Shown here in pieces: positions 41,292-50,810 of a stretch of 64,000 nucleotides of DNA (positions are counted from its first letter, which is position 1; each line of letters starts with the position of its first letter). This DNA is from RPQJ01 sp963754535 (GTDB taxonomy: Bacteria > Pseudomonadota > Gammaproteobacteria > Steroidobacterales > Steroidobacteraceae), in NCBI GenBank assembly GCA_963754535.1, contig CAVWGG010000004.1, forward strand, positions 1-64,000, written 5' to 3'. The notes below the pieces were generated by a model that searched no databases, had not been told where the DNA came from, and saw only the letters and a list, made by a program, of their open reading frames with translations. The position numbers and the translations under genes are program-made.

Positions 41292-42743
41292 TCAGGGGAA
41301 AGTGGACGTCAGCGAACGCGGGGAGGGTGCGTTTTCCCAGCCGCCGCCGAGCGCCTTGTAGAGCTGCACGGTCGCCGCCGCACGGTCGGCGTGGGCGGCC
41401 GCGCGGCTGGTCTCGGTCGTGAGCAGGCTGCGCTCCGCATCGAGCAGGTTGGCGAAATCGATGATGCCGGCCTGGTACTGGCTGCGCGCCAGCGCGGTCG
41501 CGTTACGCGCAGCTTCTTCGGCGACGGCGAGTTCGCGCTCGCGCCGTTCGGTGACGGAGATCGCCACCAGCGCATTCTCGGATTCCTCGAGCGCCACCAG
41601 CACGGTGTCGCGGTAGACGGCTAGCGCCTGGATGGCCGCAGCCCGCTGCTGTTCGACGGCCGCGCGCAGGCGTCCGCCCTGGAAGATCGGTGCAGTCAGG
41701 CCGGCCGCGAGGCTGCCGAACGATGCGTTCGTGAGATCGCCCCAGTTCGACGAGTTGCCGCTGAGTGAGCCCGACAGTCCCAGCGAGGGATACAGGTCCG
41801 CCTCGCGCGCACCGATGCGGGCGGTCTCGGCGAGCAGCGACCGTTCGGCGGCGGTCACGTCGGGACGCCGGCGCAGCATGTCGGCCGGGACAGAAATAGC
41901 TGCCGCGATCGCCAGCGGGATCGGGGTCACGGGTTCGAACAATGCGTCGACGGATCCCGGGGCCGACCCCGTAAGCACCGAGAGCCTGTTCAATGCAGAC
42001 GACAATGCCTGCTCGCGCAAAGGGACGGTCGCAGCGGTTTGCGCGCGCAACTGGCGCGCCTGCTCGAGATCCAGTGCGCCGACGAGCCCGGCCTGCACGC
42101 GCCATTGGACGATCTGCAGTGTCTCGTCCTGTGCTGCCAGGTTGGCCCGGGCGATTGCGAGCTGGCGTTGCGCGAGCCGCGCATCGACATAATTCAACGC
42201 GACCTCGGCGGCGACGGTGAGCTGCGTCGAGTGCAGGTTCGCCTCGATTGCCGCGAGGTCGGCCGTGGATGCCTGCACCGCGCGGCGCTGGCCGCCGAAC
42301 AAGTCCAGTTCGTAGCGGGCGTCGAAGCCGGCGCCGTAGGTCGTTCGATCCGGTACCTGCGCTTCTGCGCCAACGCCCATGAGGCGCGATGCGGACGCGC
42401 CGAAATCGAGCGTCGGCCACCACCCCGCGCGAGTGCCCTTGAGCGCAGCCCGTGCCTGCCGGACCCGAGCCCCAGCCGCGTCGATGTTCGTGTTGGTGGC
42501 GAGCGCCTGTTCGACGAGACCTGAGAGCACCGGATCGTCGAAAGTGCTCCACCATTCCGCGACCACGGCCACGGCCACGGCCGTATCCGGTCGTGCGGAC
42601 GACGCCTGGAAGTGCGCGGGCACATCCAGCGATTCGGGTGAGGGAATCCGCGGCTCCGGACCGACCGTACATCCGGCACCCGCGAGGATCGAAAGCAGCA
42701 GCAGGGGCAGGCGCGAATTCAAGGTCCAATCCAGGCGATGCAT
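41292..42743 (-). CDS. NodT-family outer-membrane efflux lipoprotein (TolC-like)
   Basis: A 483-residue outer-membrane factor. The signal sequence ends ILAGAGC, a good lipobox; CTVGPEP then SPESLDVPAHF resembles the NodT/OprM start. Two repeated TolC domains are seen, with WWSTFDDPVLSGLVEQALAT, YELDLFGGQRRAVQA, RRPDVTAAERSLLAETARIG and FPSLGL-like YPSLGLSGSL. First gene of the efflux operon, so the whole tripartite pump (channel, adaptor, ATPase, permease) is encoded in order. The substrate (macrolide, peptide, siderophore or other) is not predictable. Confidence 0.94.
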   Translation of the reverse strand: MHRLDWTLNSRLPLLLLSILAGAGCTVGPEPRIPSPESLDVPAHFQASSARPDTAVAVAVVAEWWSTFDDPVLSGLVEQALATNTNIDAAGARVRQARAALKGTRAGWWPTLDFGASASRLMGVGAEAQVPDRTTYGAGFDARYELDLFGGQRRAVQASTADLAAIEANLHSTQLTVAAEVALNYVDARLAQRQLAIARANLAAQDETLQIVQWRVQAGLVGALDLEQARQLRAQTAATVPLREQALSSALNRLSVLTGSAPGSVDALFEPVTPIPLAIAAAISVPADMLRRRPDVTAAERSLLAETARIGAREADLYPSLGLSGSLSGNSSNWGDLTNASFGSLAAGLTAPIFQGGRLRAAVEQQRAAAIQALAVYRDTVLVALEESENALVAISVTERRERELAVAEEAARNATALARSQYQAGIIDFANLLDAERSLLTTETSRAAAHADRAAATVQLYKALGGGWENAPSPRSLTSTFP

Positions 42744-42953
42744 CGTGAGCCGAATGGCGGCGCGATGACTACAGTAGCAAGAAGCGCTCGTCGAGTGCCG
42801 TGGAACATGCCGTGCCTGTCCGTCCGACCGGCATTCATCACGGACTCCGCTCGACCGATCAAGTTCCCGTCGGTGCGGTGAGACATGCAAGCGGTCGCAC
42901 CACCCTGCAACGATCCGTAAGATGGCGCTTTCCCAGCCAGTCTGAGTGACTCC

Positions 42954-43898
42954 ATGGCCGGCGCCAGTCTGCTTGCTCTCCTCGACGACATCGCCAGTAT
43001 CCTGGACGACGTCTCTGTCCTGACCAAGGTCGCGACGAAGAAGACGGCGGGCGTGCTCGGCGATGACCTCGCGCTGAATGCGCAGCAGGTTGCCGGCGTC
43101 AAGGCGAACCGCGAACTCCCGGTCGTCTGGGCGGTGGCGAAGGGTTCCCTGGTCAACAAGGCCATCCTCGTCCCCGCGGCGCTTGCGATCAGTGCGATCG
43201 CGCCCTGGGCGATCGTCCCGCTGCTCATGGCCGGTGGCCTGTTCCTCTGTTACGAAGGTTTCGAGAAGATCTGGCACCTGCTGGTGCATAGCGCGGAGAG
43301 AGACTCGCACCGTCAGAAATTACGCGAGGCCCTCGCCGATCCTGCGGTCGACCTGCGCGCCATCGAGAAGGACAAGATCAAGGGCGCCGTGCGCACCGAC
43401 TTCATCCTCTCCGCGGAGATCATCGTCATCACGCTGGGCACGGTGGGCACGGCCGAGTTCGGCGTGCGCGTCGCGGTGCTGGTCGGAATTGCGATCCTCA
43501 TGACCGTGGGCGTGTACGGCCTCGTCGCGGGCATCGTGAAGCTCGACGATGCCGGCCTGTACCTTAGCCAGCGCCAGGGCGGTGGTGTGATCCCCTCGCT
43601 CGTGCGCTGGTTCGGGCGCGGCATGCTGGCATTCGCCCCATGGTTCATGAAGCTGCTGTCGGTGCTCGGCACCGCGGCGATGTTTCTCGTCGGCGGCGGC
43701 ATCCTGGCACACGGCACACCGTGGATCGCGCATGGCATCGAGCGGTTCGCCGCGCAGGGTGCCGGCCTGTCCGGCGTGGGACCGCTGCTGTCGGCATTGA
43801 CGCCGCTGCTGGCCAATCTTGGCGTGGGACTGCTCGCCGGCGCGGTTGCGGTGGCCATCGTGGGCATCGCCCGGAAAGCTCGCGCTACCAGAGCCTGA
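42954..43898 (+). CDS. DUF808 family inner-membrane protein (YedI-like)
   Basis: A 314-residue membrane protein. MAGASLLALLDDIASILDDV then SVLTKVATKKTAGVLGDDLALNAQQV is the DUF808/YedI hallmark start, with four or more helices later (ALAISAIAPWAIVPLLMAGG, AEIIVITLGTVGTAEFGVRV, AMFLVGGGILAHG). The function of the family is unknown. Its last 14 bases overlap the end of the convergent Asp-box protein gene. The 210-bp gap upstream, shared with the efflux operon, contains only a weak GGTGCG...CGCACC dyad. Confidence 0.92.
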   Translation: MAGASLLALLDDIASILDDVSVLTKVATKKTAGVLGDDLALNAQQVAGVKANRELPVVWAVAKGSLVNKAILVPAALAISAIAPWAIVPLLMAGGLFLCYEGFEKIWHLLVHSAERDSHRQKLREALADPAVDLRAIEKDKIKGAVRTDFILSAEIIVITLGTVGTAEFGVRVAVLVGIAILMTVGVYGLVAGIVKLDDAGLYLSQRQGGGVIPSLVRWFGRGMLAFAPWFMKLLSVLGTAAMFLVGGGILAHGTPWIAHGIERFAAQGAGLSGVGPLLSALTPLLANLGVGLLAGAVAVAIVGIARKARATRA

Positions 43899-46800
43899 TC
43901 GCGCCCTGCGGCAGGCTGTGGAACCACGCCTTCTTGTCCTTGCGCTTGCGCGTCGCGAGCCAGTGCGCGTTGGCCGAGCTGACGCCTGCGTCCGCCATCG
44001 CGGGCACCTTCGGCGGCGCGGCGATCGGCGGCTGACCGACCGCCTGCAGCGCCTGGTTCACGCCCGGCAGTTCCGCCGACAGCAGGCCTTCGAACTGCTT
44101 CTCGATGTCGGCGAGCTCGGCCTCGAGCACGTCGATGCGCTCCATCTGGTAAGCGCCCGGCGCACCTTCATAACCGATGAGCGCGCCGTAGAGCTGGTCC
44201 GTGTGCTCGCGCAGCCGCTCTTCGCCCGTGATCGCACCGCCTTCCTTGGTCGCAACGATGCGCTTGCGCACGTCGTCGGCCTTCACGTCCAACGCCGCGA
44301 GCCGCGCCTTGGCCGCCGCATCGACGGCCGCATTGCCGCTCGCCGCCGCGACACTCGCCCGCAACGCCTGGATGCGTTCGAGCACGGCCGTCTCCTCGCC
44401 GAACAGCTTGCGAACGCGCATTGCCGCGTCGTACTGCTGCTTGCGCTGCGCCACCGTGAAGGTCGCGCGCCGGTCGAGACCGACGTCGAACTTCTGCTCG
44501 TACACCTCGCCGCCCTTGGTCATGCGTGCGGTGTAGGTGCCCGGCAGCACGCGCGGACCCTGCGTGCCGGCAAATGCCAGCTGCACCGCCGGCGGGACGC
44601 GCGGCGGCTTCTCACGCATCGACCACTCGACGCGGTTCAGCCCGCGCCGCTTGCTGGCCGGCAGCTCGTCGATGACCCGCCCGCTCGAATCGAGGATCTC
44701 GAGCTTGAGGCTGCCGAACAGGTGGCGCGTGCGCTGGTAGTACGTGATGACCGCGCCGCCCGGCGGGTTCTCGCCCACGAAAACCGCCGCGCCATTGGCC
44801 CAGCCGCCCGGTCCGGAGATGCGCTGCTGTACCGGCCGTGCCGCGACGAACGCCGCTTCCTTCGCCATCAGCTCCGTGCCCAGTGCGCGCAGCGGCGTGA
44901 TGTCGTCGATGATCCAGATGCCGCGACCGTGAGTGGCGATGACGAGGTCGTTGTCGCGCGGCTGGACGACGAGGTCGCGCACGGCGACCGCGGGGAACTT
45001 GTCGCCCTTGAAGCCGGCCCACGACTGGCCGCCGTCGATCGAGATCCACAGGCCGAATTCCGTGCCGAGGAACAGCAGGTCGGGTCGCTGCGCGTCTTCC
45101 TTGATCACGTGCGCATAGCCACGGACTCCGCGCGGCTCCTGCGGCGTGACGAGGGGTTGCCAGCTCTTGCCGTAATTGCGCGTCACGTACAGCCACGGGT
45201 CGTGATCACCGGACGTGTGACGATCGAACGCGGCGTAGGCCGTCGCCGCGTCGTGCCGGCTCGCCTCGACCCAGCTGACCCACGAGGCCTGCGGCAGGCC
45301 CTTGAGATTGCCTGTGACGTTCGACCACGTCTTGCCGCCGTCGCGCGTGAGCTGCACGTTGCCGTCGTCCGTGCCGACCCAGATCGTGCCCGCGGCCTGC
45401 GGCGATTCGCTGATGGTGTAGATCGTCGTGTGCATCTCGGCGGCCGAGTTGTCCACGGTGACGCCGCCGGTTTCCTCCTGGCGCTGCTTCTGCGGATCGT
45501 TGGTCGTGAGGTCCGGCGAGATGCGGTCCCAGGTCTGGCCCTGGTCGCGCGTGCGGAACAGGAACTGCGAGCCCATGTAGAGCGTGCCCTTCTCGTTGGG
45601 CGAGAGGTGCAGCGGGGTGTTCCAGTTGAAGCGCAGCTTCTCGCCGGCAAGGGCCTTCGGCTGGATGTCGCGTGCCTCGTGGGTATGCTTGTTCACGCGC
45701 GCGATCGTGCCGCCCTGGTATTCGGCGTAGAGGTAATTGCTGTCCGCCGGATCGGAGAACATCCAGAAGCCATCGCCGCCGTACATGTTTTCCCAGCGGC
45801 TGTTGGTGATGCCGCCGGGGTAGGCCGAATCACCGATCCAGCTGCTGTTGTCCTGCAGGCCGCCGTAGACGTGGTAGGGATCCTCGTCGTCGACGCTCAC
45901 GTGGTAGAACTGCGAGATCGGCAGGTTCTCGCCCTTCCACCACTTGCTGCCGCCGTCGTGGCTCTGCCACAGGCCGCCGTCATCGCCGGACACCACGTGC
46001 TTCGAGTTCTTCGGGTTGACCCACACGTCGTGGATGTCGCCATGCATGCCCTCGAAGCCGCCCACCACGCTGAAGCTGCGGCCGGCGTCCTCGGAGAGGA
46101 TCAGGTTGCCGTCGTCCTTGAACACGCGGTCGGCATTGTTCGGGTCGACCGTCATGCGTGCGAAATAAAAGGGGCGCCACACCATCCACTGGCTGCGGTC
46201 GCGCGCCTCCCAGGTGGCGCCGCCGTCATCGCTGACATACAGCGCGCTCTGCGGCGATTCGACGAATGCGTAAATGCGCTTTGAATCGCTGGGGGCGACG
46301 TTGACCGCGATGCGGCCGTAGGGCTTCTGCGCGAAGCCCCTGTTTCTTTCGGGCGTCACTTCGGTCCATGTCTCGCCGCCGTCGCGCGTCACCATCAGGG
46401 CACTTGCCGACGTTGCCGTCGGTGTCTCGCCGCCGGAGCGGAACGTCCAGCCCTTGCGACGGAAATCCCACAGGGCGGCGTAGAGCACGTCGGGATTCTT
46501 CTCGTCCATGCTCAGGCTGGCGCAGCCGGTCGAGGCGTTCGGCGCCTTCAGCACCTGTTGCCAGGTCTTGCCGCCGTCGCGCGTGCGGTACACGCCGCGC
46601 TCGAGCGAATCGCTCCAGAGGCGCCCGGTGACGCAGGCATACACGGTGTCGCTGGCGCGCGGATCGATGCGGATGTCGCCGATGCGCTCCGAGCCGTCGA
46701 GTCCCAGGTGCTGCCAGGTGTCGCCGCCGTCGGTCGTCTTGTAAATGCCATTGCCAATGGAGACGCTGTTGCGTGTCCAGGCTTCACCGGTGCCGACCCA

Positions 46801-47136
46801 CACCGTTTCGGTGTTCCGCTTGTCGATCTCGACCGCGCCGATCGATTGCACGGGCTGGTCGTCGAACACCGGCGTGAAGGTCGTGGCGCCGTCGAGCGAC
46901 TTCCAGACGCCGCCGCTCGCGGCGCCCACCCACACCATGAGTTTGCCGTCCGGCATCGACACGGCGTCGAGCGACGAGATGCGGCCGCTCATCGCCGCGG
47001 ACCCGATGTTGCGGGCGCCGAGGCCGGAGATGATCGACGAGTCGAACGCAGGCGCCGCGGGCTTCGCGGGTGCTGCGGCGAAGAGTGCCGACGGCAGCAG
47101 GGCCACGGCGAGCAGGGCGGTACGCAGGATATTCAT
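43885..47136 (-). CDS. Second large secreted Asp-box (sortilin/VPS10-like) beta-propeller protein
   Basis: A 1,083-residue exported protein (signal peptide ending SALFAAAPA). Repeated Asp-box motifs run through the first roughly 800 residues: YKTTDGGDTWQHL, YRTRDGGKTWQQV, MVTRDGGETWTEV, YVSDDGGATWEAR, LSEDAGRSFSVV and QLTRDGGKTWSNV. HGRGIWIIDDITPLRALG corresponds to GRGIWVLEDL of the paralogue at 10993-14226, and both end in a helical tail with coiled-coil-like heptads (about 930-1040). The order of elements is the same in both, so they are diverged paralogues. It forms a (-) unit with the small exported protein upstream. Ligand and activity are unknown. Confidence 0.87.
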   Translation of the reverse strand: MNILRTALLAVALLPSALFAAAPAKPAAPAFDSSIISGLGARNIGSAAMSGRISSLDAVSMPDGKLMVWVGAASGGVWKSLDGATTFTPVFDDQPVQSIGAVEIDKRNTETVWVGTGEAWTRNSVSIGNGIYKTTDGGDTWQHLGLDGSERIGDIRIDPRASDTVYACVTGRLWSDSLERGVYRTRDGGKTWQQVLKAPNASTGCASLSMDEKNPDVLYAALWDFRRKGWTFRSGGETPTATSASALMVTRDGGETWTEVTPERNRGFAQKPYGRIAVNVAPSDSKRIYAFVESPQSALYVSDDGGATWEARDRSQWMVWRPFYFARMTVDPNNADRVFKDDGNLILSEDAGRSFSVVGGFEGMHGDIHDVWVNPKNSKHVVSGDDGGLWQSHDGGSKWWKGENLPISQFYHVSVDDEDPYHVYGGLQDNSSWIGDSAYPGGITNSRWENMYGGDGFWMFSDPADSNYLYAEYQGGTIARVNKHTHEARDIQPKALAGEKLRFNWNTPLHLSPNEKGTLYMGSQFLFRTRDQGQTWDRISPDLTTNDPQKQRQEETGGVTVDNSAAEMHTTIYTISESPQAAGTIWVGTDDGNVQLTRDGGKTWSNVTGNLKGLPQASWVSWVEASRHDAATAYAAFDRHTSGDHDPWLYVTRNYGKSWQPLVTPQEPRGVRGYAHVIKEDAQRPDLLFLGTEFGLWISIDGGQSWAGFKGDKFPAVAVRDLVVQPRDNDLVIATHGRGIWIIDDITPLRALGTELMAKEAAFVAARPVQQRISGPGGWANGAAVFVGENPPGGAVITYYQRTRHLFGSLKLEILDSSGRVIDELPASKRRGLNRVEWSMREKPPRVPPAVQLAFAGTQGPRVLPGTYTARMTKGGEVYEQKFDVGLDRRATFTVAQRKQQYDAAMRVRKLFGEETAVLERIQALRASVAAASGNAAVDAAAKARLAALDVKADDVRKRIVATKEGGAITGEERLREHTDQLYGALIGYEGAPGAYQMERIDVLEAELADIEKQFEGLLSAELPGVNQALQAVGQPPIAAPPKVPAMADAGVSSANAHWLATRKRKDKKAWFHSLPQGAIRLW

Positions 47137-47149
47137 GGTTGGCGCTCCC

Positions 47150-47893
47150 TTACTTCTGCGCCGTCGCGGGGAACGAGAAATAGTCCGGCGCGATCGCCGG
47201 GTTGACCACCGCGGATCGGTACTCGAACTTGGCCGGATCGCCTGCGCCCTTGATGCCGGACTCGATCGAGAGCGGCCAGAACACGCCGCCCACCTTTTCG
47301 TAGTTGCCGTAGTCCGTGACCGACGTGCGCTTGACGCCGCGCACCACACGCTGGCTCTCGACGCGGATCTCGAGGAAGTAATCCGGGTCGAGGTAGACGT
47401 ACTGCACCCCACCTTCCTTGCGCGTGACCTTGAGCTTGTGCGCGGGCGTGCCGTCGACGTCCTCGGTGCCGAGGTACTCGATGAGGTTGCCGGCCGCGGC
47501 GGCATCCGGCAGCACGCCGTCGATGCTGGCGTCCTCGATGAATTCCTTCACGTCGTCCGCCGGCATGCGCTCGGGGTCCTTGCGGCCGCCGAACGGGTCG
47601 ATGCGCCAGCCGTCCTTGCCGTCGTACGCCTGGACCTGCGAGAGGCCTTGCATGCTGACTTCCGCGCGGATCGAATCCGGCCGCTGCTTGGTCTCGGCGA
47701 GATCGAGCACGAACTGCCCGCCGTTGACGACGAGCCGTCCTTCGCGGCGCAGTGATTTCACGGCCTGCAGCGCCGCTGCGCCACCCTTGGCCTCGATGTT
47801 CTTCGCGACGAGTTCCGTGGCCGTCAGTGCGTGCGCTGCGGTCCCGGCGAGCAGCAGGGCGAGGCCGAGCGCCGCCCGGTGGATGATCTGCAT
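47150..47893 (-). CDS. Exported LolA/LppX-like protein (outer membrane lipoprotein-sorting-like)
   Basis: A 247-residue protein with a signal peptide (ALGLALLLAGTAAHA) and a mature chain starting LTATELVAKNIEAKGGAAAL, as in LolA/RseB-like sorting proteins. GGQFVLDLAETKQRPDSIRA and KLKVTRKEGGVQYVYLDPDY fit a half-barrel that binds acyl chains. It lies 13 bases upstream of the second Asp-box gene on the same strand, so it is likely co-transcribed and may be its partner in export or ligand handling (inference). Confidence 0.8.
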   Translation of the reverse strand: MQIIHRAALGLALLLAGTAAHALTATELVAKNIEAKGGAAALQAVKSLRREGRLVVNGGQFVLDLAETKQRPDSIRAEVSMQGLSQVQAYDGKDGWRIDPFGGRKDPERMPADDVKEFIEDASIDGVLPDAAAAGNLIEYLGTEDVDGTPAHKLKVTRKEGGVQYVYLDPDYFLEIRVESQRVVRGVKRTSVTDYGNYEKVGGVFWPLSIESGIKGAGDPAKFEYRSAVVNPAIAPDYFSFPATAQK

Positions 47894-47937
47894 GCGAATT
47901 CCCCCAGCCGTGGGTCGAACAAAAGTAGCGATGGATT

Positions 47938-48354
47938 CTACGCGGCGCGGTGCCAGACGAAAGCGCAAAGGAGGCCCACGGAGATCGCCGCGACCAGCGC
48001 CTCCAGGGCCATCACCACACCGGCGGCCCGCAGTGCCGGCACCCGGAGTGAAAGCAGCAGCAGCGCCGGAAAGGCCGAAGCCAACCACAGCAGCAGCCCG
48101 TAACTGGCACCGACCACGAACCAGGGCGAGGTGGTGAACGCGGCCAGGCCCCAGCCGAGCCAGAACAGGAGCCCCGCGGCAGCGCCGCACAGGCCGTACA
48201 GGGCGGCCGTGTGGAGGACGCGCCACGCCGTGTCGGGACGCCAGCCCGCGGCGTCCAACTCGGGCCGCTGGGCAAGGAGCGCCGACGAAACGGTGCCGGC
48301 CCAGAGCGTGCCAGCCAGCCCGCCCGCGAATCCGGCGAACACGGTCATGATCAT
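47938..48354 (-). CDS. Small four-helix membrane protein of unknown function
   Basis: A 138-residue hydrophobic protein with four predicted membrane helices (VFAGFAGGLAGTLWAGTVSS; AALYGLCGAAAGLLFWLGWG; PWFVVGASYGLLLWLASAFP; GVVMALEALVAAISVGLLCA). No family recognised. ATG 48352-48354, or a second ATG two codons on. It reads away from ilvA and toward the sorting-like gene, 44 bases away. Confidence 0.72.
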   Translation of the reverse strand: MIMTVFAGFAGGLAGTLWAGTVSSALLAQRPELDAAGWRPDTAWRVLHTAALYGLCGAAAGLLFWLGWGLAAFTTSPWFVVGASYGLLLWLASAFPALLLLSLRVPALRAAGVVMALEALVAAISVGLLCAFVWHRAA

Positions 48355-48441
48355 TTCGATGCGCAAGACGGATCTGCCGTTGGGCCCAGGTGGAGGTTCG
48401 GGGGACGAAGGATGGTAACGTACGCGGTGATCCCGCGAGCC

Positions 48442-49965
48442 ATGGCCATGCAAGAAAGTTACATCGAACGCATCCTGAAGGCGCGCGTCTACGACGTCGC
48501 CATCGAATCCCCGCTCGAGCCGGCGCGCCGGTTGAGCCGGCGCCTCGGCAACGACGTGCTGTTCAAGCGTGAAGACCTGCAGCCGGTCTTTTCGTTCAAG
48601 CTGCGCGGCGCTTACAACAAGATTTCCACGCTCGACGACGCCACGGCCGCGCGCGGCGTGATCTGTGCATCGGCTGGCAACCACGCGCAAGGCGTCGCGC
48701 TCGCGGCAAAACGTCGTGGTATCGCGGCGGTGATCGTGATGCCGCGGACGACGCCGCACATCAAGGTGCAGGCCGTGCTCGACCTCGGCGGCGAAGTGGT
48801 GCTCGAAGGCGACGATTTCGATCACGCGTTCGAGCACGCGATGGGCGTGGCGCGCCTGCGCGGGCTCACCTTCATCCATCCGTTCGACGACCCGGACGTG
48901 ATCGCCGGGCAGGGCACGATCGGCATGGAAATCCTGCGGCAGTGCTCGTCGCCGCCGCACGCGATCTTCGTGCCGATCGGTGGTGGCGGCCTGATCGCGG
49001 GGATCGCGACCTACGTGAAGTCGCTGTACCCGCAGGTGCGCATCGTCGGCGTCGAGCCCGAGGACGCGGCGAGCATGCACGACTCGCTGCGCGCCGGTGA
49101 ACGCGTCACGCTCGACCGTGTCGGCATCTTTGCCGACGGCGTCGCCGTGCGCCGCGTCGGCGAGGAAACGTTCCGTCTCGCGCGCAAGTACGTCGACGAA
49201 GTGCTGCTCGTGAGCACCGACGAAATCTGCGCCGCGATCCAGGACATCTTCGAAGACAACCGCACCATCGCCGAACCCGCGGGCGCGCTGGCGGTGGCCG
49301 GCATCAAGCGCTACGTCGTGCGCGAACAATGCGCGGGCCAGACGCTCGTCGCGCTCAACTGCGGCGCCAACGTCAACTTCGACCGCCTGCGCCACATCGC
49401 GGAGCGGGCCGACATCGGCGCACAGCGCGAAGCCCTGCTGGCAGTCGAGATCCCGGAAGAGGCGGGCAGCTTCCTGCGGTTCTGCCGCCTGCTTGGCCGC
49501 CGCAGCGTCACCGAGTTCAACTACCGGTACGACGACTCGCGCTCGGCCCGCATCTTCGCCGGCATTTCGCTGTCCGAAGGGCGGCGCGAGAAGGAAGCGC
49601 TGCTGGCGCTCGTGGCCGACGCGGGCTACCGCGCAATCGACATGAGCGACGACGAGATGGCGAAGCTGCACGTGCGCTACATGGTGGGCGGCCACGCGCA
49701 CGGGCTGCAGCACGAGCGCCTGTTCCGCTTCGAATTTCCGGAACGCCCGGGCGCGCTGCTGCGTTTCCTGGAGTCGGTGGGCGCGCACTGGAACATCAGC
49801 CTGTTCCACTACCGTAACCACGGCTCCGATTACGGGCGGGTGCTCGCGGGCGTGCAGGTTGCGCCGGAAGACGCGGGGCGATTCACCAGGCATCTCGGCG
49901 AGCTTGGGTACGCCTACACCGAAGAGACCCAGAATCCCGCTTACCGCATGTTCCTCGGCGACTGA
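48442..49965 (+). CDS. ilvA: Biosynthetic threonine deaminase (threonine ammonia-lyase)
   Basis: About 507 residues. PLP enzyme converting threonine to 2-oxobutyrate for isoleucine synthesis. FKREDLQPVFSFKLRGAYNK places the PLP lysine at Lys53; ICASAGNHAQGVALAAKRRG and VPIGGGGLIAGIATY are the other cofactor loops. The C-terminal roughly 180 residues are two ACT-like regulatory lobes (LLAVEIPEEAGSFLRFCRLL; FRFEFPERPGALLRFLESVG), so isoleucine feedback is expected. Two in-frame ATGs (48442, 48448) and a longer one at 48412 exist; the homologous region begins MQESYIERILKARVYDVAIE. ilvB and ilvN are about 18-20 kb away. Confidence 0.95.
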   Translation: MAMQESYIERILKARVYDVAIESPLEPARRLSRRLGNDVLFKREDLQPVFSFKLRGAYNKISTLDDATAARGVICASAGNHAQGVALAAKRRGIAAVIVMPRTTPHIKVQAVLDLGGEVVLEGDDFDHAFEHAMGVARLRGLTFIHPFDDPDVIAGQGTIGMEILRQCSSPPHAIFVPIGGGGLIAGIATYVKSLYPQVRIVGVEPEDAASMHDSLRAGERVTLDRVGIFADGVAVRRVGEETFRLARKYVDEVLLVSTDEICAAIQDIFEDNRTIAEPAGALAVAGIKRYVVREQCAGQTLVALNCGANVNFDRLRHIAERADIGAQREALLAVEIPEEAGSFLRFCRLLGRRSVTEFNYRYDDSRSARIFAGISLSEGRREKEALLALVADAGYRAIDMSDDEMAKLHVRYMVGGHAHGLQHERLFRFEFPERPGALLRFLESVGAHWNISLFHYRNHGSDYGRVLAGVQVAPEDAGRFTRHLGELGYAYTEETQNPAYRMFLGD

Positions 49966-49983
49966 CGCGCGCGGATCCGCACG

Positions 49984-50730
49984 TCAGCGCGAGGGCAGGT
50001 GCGCGTAACGCCGGGGTGCGAACAGCTGGATGAATTCCCCGAACACACGCTCGCTGAGCGGCCCGGCGACCGGGAGATGCCGCTGCGTGGCTGCCTGTAT
50101 CCGCGCGATGCGGACGGGACTCCAGTGGCGCTCGATCTCACTGCGCCCGCTCGGCAGGTGGAGCCAGCGGTTGATCAGCGCGGCGTCGGCCTCGAGGTGA
50201 AACTGGAGTCCCCATGCGTGGTCGCCCAGTCGATAGGCCTGCTGCCGGCAGCTGCGGGTCCACGCCAGTGGCACGGCCTCCGGCGGCGGCTCGAACGTGT
50301 ACGCGTGCCATTGAAAGACATAGCGCGGCGTCCGCTCGAAATGGCGGAACAGCCGGTCGCCATGCGCCTGTGGACGCGTATGCAGGCGGTACCAGCCGAT
50401 TTCGGGAACGGCATTCGGCTGCACGCGGCCTCCCATCGCCGCGGCCAGCAGTTGGCCGCCGAGACAGATGCCGAGCACGGGCTTCTGCGCATTCACCGCC
50501 TGGCGAATGAGCTCGATTTCGGTCTTGAGGTGCGGGAACAGCTCCACCTGGTCGACGTTCATCGGGCCACCCAGCACGACCAGGCCGTCGTAGCGCCGGA
50601 CGTCCGGCTGCGCGCCCGGTTCGCGGCCAAAATTCACGTAGCGGATGCGAAAGCCGGAGGCGCGCAGCAATGGGTCGAGGTGGCCAAGCGGTTCCGAGGC
50701 AACGTGCTGGAAGACGAGCAGTTTCGACAT
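49984..50730 (-). CDS. Class I glutamine amidotransferase-like protein
   Basis: A 248-residue stand-alone amidotransferase domain. The nucleophile is in PVLGICLGGQLLAAAMGG, with His and Glu of the triad in WGLQFHLEAD. LVVLGGPMNVDQVELFPHLK is typical of the GMP-synthase-like (YfeJ/GuaA-type 1) group. The C-terminal roughly 60 residues (after LINRWLHLPSG) are extra. No synthase partner is adjacent, so the acceptor is unknown. The start at 50728-50730 is 80 bases from the divergent hydrolase gene. Confidence 0.9.
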   Translation of the reverse strand: MSKLLVFQHVASEPLGHLDPLLRASGFRIRYVNFGREPGAQPDVRRYDGLVVLGGPMNVDQVELFPHLKTEIELIRQAVNAQKPVLGICLGGQLLAAAMGGRVQPNAVPEIGWYRLHTRPQAHGDRLFRHFERTPRYVFQWHAYTFEPPPEAVPLAWTRSCRQQAYRLGDHAWGLQFHLEADAALINRWLHLPSGRSEIERHWSPVRIARIQAATQRHLPVAGPLSERVFGEFIQLFAPRRYAHLPSR

Positions 50731-50810
50731 GGGCGGGCGCTGTGCTTCGAGGGCCCGGTCAGCCGGGCGGAAGTGACCATTGTCGCAGGGTTGATGCAGT
50801 ATGACCGCCC

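Noticed and set aside
43819..46284. Long open frame (+) antisense to the second Asp-box protein
   Set aside because: Arg- and Asp-rich composition typical of an antisense shadow in high-GC DNA; the minus-strand gene has clear Asp-box repeats and a signal peptide.
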